From assembly GCF_003664035.1 (NCBI RefSeq), contig NZ_RCCK01000011.1, positions 682,001 through 746,000 of the forward strand: a stretch of DNA of 64,000 bases, in the 5' to 3' direction. Below are positions 36,476 through 48,400 of this stretch, in pieces; positions within the stretch are counted from its first letter, which is position 1; each line of letters starts with the position of its first letter. The stretch comes from Pedobacter alluvionis. Its GTDB lineage: Bacteria > Bacteroidota > Bacteroidia > Sphingobacteriales > Sphingobacteriaceae. Both the position numbers and the translations under genes were made by a program. The notes beneath the pieces are model-generated. The model searched no databases. It worked only from the letters and a program-made list of their open reading frames with translations, and was not told where the DNA came from.

Positions 36476-39400
36476 TTATCTAATCAGCGTTACTGTACCT
36501 TTTCTCATTGATGTTGTTCCATTAGTGAATGTAATATCAACCATGTACACATACACACCGATTGGCTGATTTACACCTTTAAAGGTTCCATCCCATCCAT
36601 TTGCTACATTGTCTGATTGGAATATCAACTGACCCCATTGCGTATAAATATTCATTTTCGCGCTTGATATGGTATTACCGTAGATTAAGAATATATCGTT
36701 TTTACCGTCGTTATTTGGTGTAAATGCATTTGGTATATAAACCTGATCTTCAAAAGGATTAGCTGCTTTACCAGTTGCTGAACCGTTCTGACTGGTTTCA
36801 CACTCGGTCTGACCTTTTGCCCTTACCAGGATACTTACATTTTGATCTGGTTTCAAGCCTGATACCAGGTAAGTTGTTCCAGTTGCTCCACCTGTAGGAT
36901 TAATCCAGGTTAAACCATTATCTAATGAAACCTGATATGCTGTAGCACCTGCAACCGCAGCCCATGCAAACGTTACACTGTTTGATGTAGTACTTTGTAC
37001 CACCACTACTGGCTTATCTAATACCGGCAGTACAGTTACTGTAACTGCTGTTCTTGCTGGACTTGCACAGCCACCTACTGCTACTGCCTCTACATAATAA
37101 ATGGTAGTAGCACTTAAGTTTGGTGGGGTAAAAGTTATACCTTCTGCCAATACCGCTCCACCTGAGCTTGCAGCGTACCATCTGTAAACTAATCCAGTTA
37201 CCGGGTTATTTACAGTTAATATAGTTGAGCTACCTGAACAAAGTGTTCCATTTGCTGCTGTTACTGATGCTGGCGCAACTGGTACTGGTAAGGCAATTAC
37301 ATTTACCGGTGTTCTTGATGATGAGATACAGGCGCCATTTGCTCCTTCAACATAGTAAGTGATGTTTGCATTAACCGCAGGTGTTGTAAAGTTTACACCT
37401 GTTCCTGCCAATGTTCCACCTACCGCTGCTGTATACCAGTTATACATTACACCTGTTTGAGGGCTTGTAACTGTTAATGTAGCTGAGCTTCCTATACATA
37501 CATTAACTGATGCAGATGCTACTGTTGGTATAGTTGGTTTTATGTTAACTGCTACTGTTACTTTAACACGGCCTCCGTTGTTGTTACACCCACCTGTTCC
37601 GTTTGCTGAAATATAGTAATCTGTTGTTGCAGCTAAAGCTGTTACATTGAATGTAGTACCAGTAAATAATAAATTACCTCCAACTGCTTCATCGTACCAT
37701 TCGTAAGTAACACCTGCCTCTGCATTGGCTATTGTTAGTGTGGCTCCATCTCCTGAGCATATGCCTCCGTTTGGAGCAGATACTACCGGGCTGTTTGGTA
37801 ACGCATTTACAGTAATGGCTACCGCTCTTGCTGTAGCTGCAGTATTTTCACATTTATTATCGCCTTTAACCGTTACATAATATGTTGTGCTTGCAGCTAA
37901 TACCGGGGTAGTAAATACCGGGCCGGTAAACACTACTGTGTTTAGTGCAGCATCGCTATACCATGTAAATATTGGATTGGTTACTGTTGTGCTTGTAGCA
38001 GCCAATGTTGCTGCTGAACTGGCACATATCGATGTTGATCCGTTTACAGCTATATCTGTTGCCGCAGCGATTGGGTTAACAGTAATGGTTACTGTTTTAG
38101 CATTAGCTGCAGTATTCTCACATTTATTATCGCCTTTAACCGTTACATAATACGTTGTTGTAGTAGTTAATACCGGCATTGTAAATATGGGACCGGTAAA
38201 GGCAACACTTGTTAATGAAGCATCGTTGTACCAAGTAAATACAGGATTGGTAACTGTTGCTGAACTGGCATTGATCACAGCTGTTCCAGAACCACATACA
38301 CTCGCTGGTGTAGATAAGGTAATATCTGCTGTTGTTGCGACTGCATTAACATTTACGGTAACCACTTTTGCATTTGCAGCAGAACTTTCGCATCTGTTAT
38401 CACCTTTCACTGTGAGGTAATATTTAGTGGTTGCGGTTAACGCTGGTGTATTAAAGGATGCGCCCGTAAATACTGGTGTAGTTAAAGCAGCATCGCTGTA
38501 CCAGGTAAATACCGGGTTAGTTACTGTTGTGGTGCCCGCCACCAAACTTGCTGATGAGCCTGCGCAGATCGTTGCATCTGCTGCAGTAACATCAGTTGCA
38601 GAAGCTACAGGGTTAACTACAATATTAACAGACTTAGCTGTGGCTGTACTGTTTTCGCATTTATTATCACCTTTAACCGTAACATAATAGGTGGTATTGG
38701 CTGTTAATGCTGGTGTATTAAATACTGCTCCTATATAAGCCACATCAGTTAAAGTTGCGTTGGTGTACCAGGTAAATACCGGGTTGGTAACTGTTGTGCT
38801 ACTTGCCGTTAGTACTGCTGCAGATCCTCCGCATATATTGCTTGATCCACTTACCATAACATCACTTGCAACTGCTATTGGGTTAACTTTTATGGTCACT
38901 GCTGCTGCATTTGCTGCAACGTTTTCACATCTGTTAGTTCCTTTTACGGTTACATAATAAGTGGTTGTAGTGGTTAATGCCGGGGTAGTAAATATTGGTC
39001 CGGTAAAGGCAACGCTTGTTAATGAAGCATCATTATACCAGGTAAATATTGGATTGGTTACTGTTGTTGAGCTTGCATTAATTACTGCAGTACCCGATCC
39101 ACACACTAAAGCTGGTGTAGATAAAGTAATGTCTGCGGCAGTTGCACTCTGATTCACATTTACAGTTACCACTTTTGCAGTAATACCTGAGTTTTCACAT
39201 TTGTTATCACCTTTAACTGTAACATAGTATTTAGTTGTTGCCGTTAATACCGGGGTAACGAATGATGTACCCACATAAGCTACTGAAGTTAGACCCGCAT
39301 CACTGTACCAGGTAAAGACTGGGTTTGTTACTGTTGTAGTACTGGCTACCAAAGTAGTAGCCGATCCTGAACAGATGGCTGCATCATCAGCTGTAATATC

Positions 39401-42400
39401 GGAAGCAGTTGCAACAGGATTAACCGTAATAGTAATTACCCTTGCGTTACCAGGTGCATTTTCACATTTATTATCACCTTTTACAGTTACATAATAAGTG
39501 GTTGTGCTGGTTAATGCCGGCGTACTATAAGTTGCACCAATGAAACTTACATTGGTTAAGGCGGCATCACTATACCAGGTAAATACCGGGTTGGTTACTG
39601 TTGGCGATGTTGCATTTAATACCGCAGATGATCCTGCACAAACTGATGTGCTTCCGCTAAGGATAATATCAGTAGTCGTGGCCAATGGATTAACCGTTAC
39701 AGTTACCGCTTTAGCATCTGCAGCACTGTTTTCGCATTTGTTGGTACCTTTAACCGTTACATAATACGTAGTTGTGGCTGTTAATCCGGTTGCGGTAAAC
39801 GTTGGGCCAGTAAATACCGCGCTGGTTAACGAAGCATCGCTGTACCAGGTAAACACTGGTTGCGTTACCGTGGTGCTCGAAGCCATTAACATTACGGCAG
39901 AACCCGAACAGATTTGGGCATTGCTTACTGCAATGTCTGCAGCGGTAGCAAAATCCTTAACGGTTACGGTAACTATCTTAGCGTTAGCTGGTGAATTTTC
40001 ACATTTATTATCACCCTTAACAGTTACATAATAAGTAGTGTTTGCATTAAGTGCAGGTGTAGTAAAGCTAGCGCCAACATAGGCTACTGTAGTTAAAGCA
40101 GCATTACTATACCAGGTAAATACGGGGTTAATTACTGTTGTTGTTGAAGCAGACAGTGTTGCTGTAGATCCTTTACAGATTGAGGTAATTCCGTTAATGG
40201 CAATATCTGCATCAGTTGCTGCCGGATTAACCGTAATGGTTATCGGTTTAGCGGTTGCTGCAGTATTCTCACATTTATTATCGCCTTTAACCGTTACATA
40301 ATAAGTGGTTGTGGCATTAAGCGTTGGCGTAACAAAGCTAGCCCCGGTAAATGCTACAGTAGTTAAAGCTGCATCACTGTACCAGGTAAACACCGGGTTG
40401 GTTACCGTTGTACTTGTTGCATTTAAAGTAACTGAAGCGCCACCGCATATGGTACTCGTTCCCGATAAGTTTATATCAGCCAGAGTGGCAACAGGGCTTA
40501 CTGTTATCGTAACCTCTTTTGCATTACCAGCTGTGTTTGCACATTTATTTGTTCCACTAACAGTAACATAATATTTGGTAGTTACACTAATGGCTGGTGT
40601 ATTAAATACTGCACCTACAAAAGCTACCTGGGTTAAAGCAGCATCGCTGTACCAGGTAAACACCGGACTGGTTACTGTTGTACTGGCCGCAGTAAGTACT
40701 GCTATTCCAGAAGCACACAATGATGTAGTTCCGGTTACTGTTAAATCGGCAGCAACCGCAGATGGATTAACGGTTATAGAAATTTTAGCACGTGTAGCGT
40801 TTGAACAGCCCGCTCCGCTTACGGCTTCAATATAATAATCGTATGTTCCTGCTGCGAGGGATGTAGATGTAGTAAAGCTACTGTTGTTGGTTACCAACAT
40901 ATTTCCGGCTACAGCCGCATCGTACCAGTTATAAGTTACTCCTGTAACGGCTTGCACACTTAAGGTAGCAGGTGAGCCGATACAAGTTGTGGCGGGGTTA
41001 TTAGTTGATGGAATGGGCGCTACTGGCGGAGTTAAAATAGTTACTGTTACTTTGGTTCCCGGAGTCTCACAACCATTAGCAGTTGCCGTTACTGAATAAG
41101 TATAAGTTCCGGCAGTTAAGGCAGGATCTGTTGTGAAAGTTGCCCCATCTTTTCCTGTCTGATAAGTTGAGCCTAAGTACCATTTGTACACTACGCCTGC
41201 TTGTGGGTTCTGCACACTTAATGTTGCGGATGAACCTTGACAAGCACTTGCCGTAACAGCATTAACTGTTGGCGTGGTGATTACACGTTGTGCATAATCT
41301 AAATTAACAGATGTTAATGCCCCTAACAAACCAGAACTTAATCTCAGTTCTGCTCCATCAAATTTACTGGTTGGAACGAAAGTTAATATTGCAGATGTAC
41401 CGCCAGATAATAATTTTAAGCTAATTAATGGGTTAGCAATAGAAACCGCATCGTTATTGCTGGTTGTACCCTGGAAAGTAGTTACGGTTAAGTTATTTAA
41501 TACTCCTGCCGAAAGCAATGTTCCTGGAGTGGTAATCTTCACTCTTAAGGTATCGCCTACATTTGACAATCCTGTAAAGCCAACCTGGTGATAAACAGAT
41601 GCACCAAGTAATCCCACTGGGATAACCAAACTGGATCCGGTATTAATATCATTATCAACCGCAAAAGTAGGGTTGAAAACACCGGCTAGTACAGCTGCCC
41701 CAGTTACGCCACTTGCAACTGTTGCTATAGCTGCTCCACAAGGCGTAGTTACCGGTGTACCATTAGGAATAACAGTAACCGTTACGGTTGCCCTGCTTGT
41801 TGCAGTACAGCCTCCAGGTATGGTAGCCTCTACATAATAAGTTGTTGTTGCACTTAATTGTGGTGTTACATACGTTTCACCAGTATGTACCGGAACTGTA
41901 CCGTTTGCAGTAGTGTACCAGTTAATGGTTGCACCTGCTGTACCAGAAGTTGCCTTTAATACCGCAACAGCACCTTCACTGATGGTGATAGATGGCGGTG
42001 TAATTACCGGAACATCAATAGTTCCTAAAATAACTTTACCTTCTGTTCTTGCTGATGAAGAACCACAGCCATTAACTGCTGCAACAAAATAACTGGTATT
42101 TGCAGTAATTAAAGGTGTTGTAAAGTTATCGCCAGTGAATACTAAGTTTCCACCTACCGCAGCATCGTACCAGTTATAGGTTGTACCTGCAATTGGATCT
42201 TTAACCTGGAAGGTAGCTGATGTATTCGGACAGGTATTAACCGATGCCGAAAGCAGATCAGGTGTTACCGGTGCAGGGTTTGTAGTAACGTTTACTACTG
42301 TTTTGTAGCTTACACAACCTGTTGCAGAAACTGCAGCAACATAGAATTTAGTATCGCCTGTTAAAACTGGGGTAGTAAAGATAACACCGTCTTTACCGCT

Positions 42401-45400
42401 TAGGTAAGTACCAGTAGCATCGTACCACCTGTAGGTTAAACCTGCTGATGGATTACTTACCTGCAATTGAGCGGTTGAGCCTAAACAAGCAGTAACGTTA
42501 GCAGCTGTTACGGTTGGCGCAAGCAAAATGCGTTGTGCGTAATTTAAATTGATCGAAGTTAATGCACCCAATACACCTGAGTTTAATCTTACTTCTACTC
42601 CATCAAAAACATTAGTTGGAACAAAAGTGATTAAGGCCTGTGTATTACCGCTCAACAACTGAACATTTAATAAGTTATTGTTTAACAGTCTCGAATCACC
42701 ATTGCTATTTGTTCCAACATAAGTAGTAATTGAAGCGTTCCCTAATAACGACAGCGACAATAATTTTCCTGGCGATGATACCAATACACGCACGGTATCA
42801 CCAACAGTAGATAGTGACCCAAAACCAACCCTCTGATAAACTGATGCTCCAAGCGCTCCAACAGGCATAACCAATGAAGATGCGGTTTGGGTATCGTTAT
42901 CAATCGCTAAAGTTGGGTTAAATACACCTGATAATAAGGCTACGCCTGTAACACCACCAACTTGTGTTGTTGCGGCTTCGCATGGTACTGGGTTTGGCGA
43001 TCCATTACCATCAACGGTAATGGTCACCTGAACACGGCTTGCCGAAGTACAACCATTGGTAGAAACCGATTCTACATAATAAGTTGTAGTAGCAAACAAT
43101 GGCGGTGTAACATAAGTAGCACCTACATAAACAGGTATAGTTGAAGTATTAGAATTATACCAATTGAAAGTATTGGTTGGATCTGCAGAACTAGCCATTA
43201 AAATTGCAGTTTGTCCTGCACCCACTGTTGATGAATTGGCAGTTACTACAGGTAACACCGGACGGGGATTAACTGATACCGCAGCTGCTGCACGTGCAGC
43301 ACTTGTACAGTTTCCTTGTGATGCTTCTACATGATAAGTAGTGGCGGCTGTTAAGGCCGGAGTTTGGAATACTGCGCCTGTGAAAACCAGGTTTCCACCT
43401 ACCGCAGCATCGTACCATTTATAGGTTACTGCAGCATCTGGATTGGCAACTGATAACGTTGCTGATGATCCCTCACAAACATTGGCAATTGTTGCCAATA
43501 CTGGTGTGGGTAATGCTGGTGTAACGGTTACAGTTACCGGAACTCTTGTTGTGTTTGGACAACCTGCTTTACTTACCTGAATATAATAAGTTGTAGTAGC
43601 AGTTAATGCTGATGTAGTAAATGTTTCGCCAGTGGCTAATTGTGTGCCACCAGTTGCGGCATTGTACCAGGCTAATGTCGTACCACCATTTGCTGTTGCA
43701 GTTAAAGTTGCCGTACTTCCTGCACAAATGGTTTGTGCACCCGCTGTTACCGTTGGATTAGGATAAATTACAGTAGCACCATAAATATCTAAACTGGTTA
43801 ATGCCGATACTAATGCACCAAAGCTTACCTGTACCCTATCGTAAACACCTCCGGCTAAAATGGTAGCCGCGAAACGAGAACCTGAAAGTAATTGAAGATT
43901 TAATAATGATGAATTTAATTGAACTGATCTAACCACTGTTGATCCGTTCAATACGTTTACAGTAACATTACCCAGTGCCGTTAAATCTAATAAACCACCT
44001 GGTAAAGCTAAATCTAAACGGATGCTATCAGTTGCAGTTCCAGCGTTAGGGAAAATTAATTGCTGGTAACCTGATGAACCAACACCTACTGACAACGATA
44101 TTCGGGTAAAGTTAGATGGATCTGCATCAGTAGAGTTTCCGGCTCCGGTTATTCCGCACAATAAACAAATTCCGTTTATACCTGTGTTTTGCGAATTAGC
44201 AGTATTACATGCGGTGCCACCACCGTTGTTTAATACAGTAACAGTTACTGGTACGCGGCTTGCACTTTTACAACCGCTGGCATTTGTAGTCTCTACATAA
44301 TAAGTAGTAGTTGCCGATAATATTGGGGTAGTAAATGAAGTACCAGCACCTACCTGTGTTCCACCTGTAGCAGCATCGTACCATTGAATGGTATTTCCAG
44401 CATCTGCTGTTGCCAATAAGGTAGTAGATTGACCTGCATTAATTACCTGGTTGTTCGTAGTTACGGTTGCGGCAGTTGCTGGTGGGTTAACAGAAACGTT
44501 AACCGCGGTTCTTGAACTTACTGCAGTTCCTGATACTGCCTCAACATAAAATACGGTTGGAGCGGTTACTGCAGGAGTTACAAAAACACCTGTGTTATTA
44601 GTAAACAATGGTGTACTTCCGGTAGAAGCATACCAGTTATAGGTTACACCAGCTTGCAAATTGCTTACACTTAGTGTAGCCGGACTTCCAGCACAAACAG
44701 TTGCTGCAGCAACCACTGGTGCATCAACCGTTACAGTTAAGCTATAAGTTGTTGTTGCTTTGTTTCCGTTTGCGTCTGTTGCAGTTAAAGAAATTGAAAA
44801 GGTTCCACCTAAAGTTGGTGTTCCTGTAATTTCTCTTGTTGCGGTATTGAAACTTAATCCTGGAGGAAGGTTTGAAGCTAAATAAGTATATGGTGCTGTT
44901 CCACCGGTTACCGCTGGCAAAGTTTGCGTTGGGTAAGGTGTGCCTACAATACCGTTAGGTAAAGTAGCACCTGGTAATGTTAATAAACCTATTACTTTAA
45001 GTGCATAAGTATTACTTGCTGTTCTGCCCTCACTATCTGTAACGGTAAGACTGATAGAATAATTTCCGGCCTGTGTAGGCGTTCCAGAAACTGCTCTAGT
45101 TGCGGGATTAAAAGTTAACCCTGCCGGAAGATTGCTTGCTACATAAGTATATGGGCCAACGCCACCGGTTGCCGATGGCAAGGTTTGCGTGGCATAAACT
45201 GTTCCTTCTGTTCCATCAGGCAAAGTTGCTGCCGGTAACAATAAAGGATCAACTACTACAATTGTATAGTTATTGGTTGTTGTTTTTCCATCAGCATCAG
45301 TAACCGTTACCGGTACGGTGAAAGTTCCGGATTGGGTAGGTGTTCCGGTAATTTCTCGTGTTGCCGGATTAAAAGCTAATCCCGGAGGAAGACCCGTTGC

Positions 45401-48400
45401 AGCATAAGTATAAGGTGTTGAACCACCTGTTGCAGATGGAATAGTTTGGATAGGATAAACTGTGCCAGTTGTTCCATTGGCTAAAGTAGCCGCAGGTAAA
45501 ACCAACGGATCGGTTACTTTAAGCGTATAGTTAGCTGTAATCGTATTGCCATTAGCATCGGTTACTGTTACCGGAATAGTAAATGTTCCGATTTGATTAG
45601 GCGTGCCCGTAATTTCTCTGGTAACCGGGTTAAAAGTCAAACCCGGAGGAAGCGCAGTAGCCGTATATGAATACGGACCAGTTCCACCTGTTGCAGCTGG
45701 AATTCCGTTTGTTGTATATGGTGCGCCTGTTACACCGTTAGGCAATGCTCCGGGAGCTAAAGCTAAGGCTGGCGTTACAGTTAAAGTGAATGTTGCAGTT
45801 GTACTACAAGCTTTTGTATCAGTTACTACAACATCAAATGTTGGATTACCTGTGGCAGTTGGCGTTCCACTTATCAGGCCACTTGGCGATAAAGTTAAAC
45901 CAGCTGGTAAGGTACTACCTGCAGCTAAGGCATAAGTATAACCTGGTGTTCCGCCAGAAGCAACAGGAAGCTGCTTACTGTATGGAGAGGCAATTGTTGC
46001 ATTTGTTAAAGTTGTACCTGCAAATACAATTGCCGGATTAACGGTAATAACTACCGGAACCCTTGTTGTATTTGAACAGGTCCCTTTAGTTACCTGAACA
46101 TAATACGTAGTTGTTGTTGTTAATGCCGGAGTAGTAAAGTTTGCGCCTGTTCCCACTTGTGTTCCACCTGTTGGCGCATCGAACCAGGTTAAGGTTGTAC
46201 CACCATTTGCAGTTGCACTTAATGTTGCAGTGCTGCCTGAACAGATCGATTGTGCACCAGCTATAAATGTTGGGTTTGGATAAACTACCGTTGCGCCATA
46301 AATATCTAAGCTTGTTAAAGCGGAAACCAGTGCACCAAAGCTTACCTGAACCCTATCATAAGCGCCACCCGCTAAAACAGTTGCTGCAAAACGATTGCCT
46401 GATAATAGTTGAAGACTTAATAATGCGCCGTCTAATTGAACTGTTTTTACAACTGTAGTACCATTTAATACCGTAATGGTTACATTATTTAAAAGACCAA
46501 CATCGGCTAAACCAGTTGGTAAAGCTAAGTCTAAACGGATGCTATCTGTAGCAACACCTGTAGAAGGAAAAATTAATTGTTGATAACCTGTTGCTGTAAC
46601 GCCTACAGCAAGAGAAATCCTGGTGAAGTTGTTTGCATTGGCATCAGTAGAGTTACCTGCGCCATTTATAGCGCATAATAAACAGATCCCATTAATACCA
46701 GTATTCTGATTGTTTGCTGCATTGCAAGCTGTTGCGCCGCCGCCGTTAATTACAGTTACAGTTACCGGAACGCGGCTTGCACTTTTACAGCCATTGTTGC
46801 TTGTGGTTTCTATATAATAAGTTTTGGTTGCAGATAAGGCTGGCGTAGTGAACGAAGTTCCTGTTCCAACCTGTGTTCCCGCTGATGGAGCATCAAACCA
46901 GGCAATGGTATTTCCAGCATCGGCAATAGCGGTTAAAGTTGTAGTTTGTCCGGAGTTGATTACCTGGTTATTAGTCGTAACTGTGGCTAAAGTTGCAGGT
47001 GGATTAACTGAAACTGTAACCGATGTTCTCGAACTGATTGCTGTTCCGGAAACAGCTTCTACATAAAATACAGTTGCTGAACTTACTGCAGGCGTCACAA
47101 AAGTACCGTTATTGCCAGTTACTAATGGTGTACTTCCTGTTGAGGCATACCAGTTATAAGTTACACCAGCCTGTAGGTTACTCACTGTTAAAGTAGCAGT
47201 GCTTCCGGTACATACCGTAGCTGAAGCCACAAGCGGCGCATTTACTGTTACGGTTATGGCATAAGTCGTTGTTGCTTTATTATTGTTAGCATCTGTAGCA
47301 GTTAAAGCAACATTATAAGTACCACCTTGCGTCGGTGTTCCGGTAATTTCTCTTGTTGTGGGGTTGAAAGATAATCCCGGAGGAAGGTTTGTTGCTGCAT
47401 AAGTATACGGAGACGCTCCACCTGTTACAGCCGGTAATGTTTGCGGTAAGTAAGAAGTACCAACAATACCGTTAGGTAAAGTTTTTGTTGGTAAAGTTAA
47501 GGTACCATTTACTTTAATTGGATAAGTGTTACTGGCTGTTTTACCCTGGCTATCGGTAACTGTAACACCAATTACATAATTACCTGCCTGGGTTGGTGTA
47601 CCAGTAATCTCTCTTGTAGCCGGATTAAACGATAATCCGGCAGGGAGATTAGCACCTACATACGTATAAGGACCAACACCACCTGTTGCAGCCGGGAGAA
47701 CTTGTGTAGCATAAGTAGTGCCCTCTGTTCCATCTGGCAAAGTTGCCGCTGGTAATACCAATGGGTTATTTATAATAACACTATAATTTGTAGTTACCGT
47801 TTTTCCATCAGCATCTGTAACCGTAACGGGTACGGTATACGTTCCTGGTGTTGTTGGTGTACCGGTAATGGCCCTGGTTGATGGATTAAAAGTTAAACCT
47901 GGAGGAACACCTGTTGCCGAATAAGTATAAGGCGTAGTTCCTCCGGTTGCACCTGGAATAATCTGTGTAGTATATACTGTTCCTGTAGTGCCATCAGCTA
48001 ATGTTGCTGCAGGTAACAATAAAGGATCAGTAATTTTTATGGTATAGCTGGAAGTAATGGTATTACCGTTTGCATCAACAACCGTAACTGGTATCGTATA
48101 TATTCCAGGTTGGCTTGGTGTTCCGGTAATTTCTCTTGTTGTTGGATTAAAAGTTAAGCCAGGAGGAATACCTGTTGCGGTATAAGTGTACGGTCCTGTT
48201 CCACCAGTTGCGGCTGGTATAGTCTGTGTTGGATAAACAGTTCCTGTTAAACCATCAGGTAATGCGCCCGGTGTAAGTACCAATGCTGCGGTAACCGTTA
48301 AATTATAATTCGCGGTTGCTTTACAACCTTTGGCATCAGTTGCAACTACAGAAAAAGTGTAAGCATTGGCTACGGTTGATGTTCCGGTAATTACGCCAGC

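Noticed and set aside
37851-40542. Evenly spaced repeats that could suggest a CRISPR array
   Set aside because: The spacing of about 270 bp, continuous open reading frame and protein-level conservation show coding Ig-like repeats.
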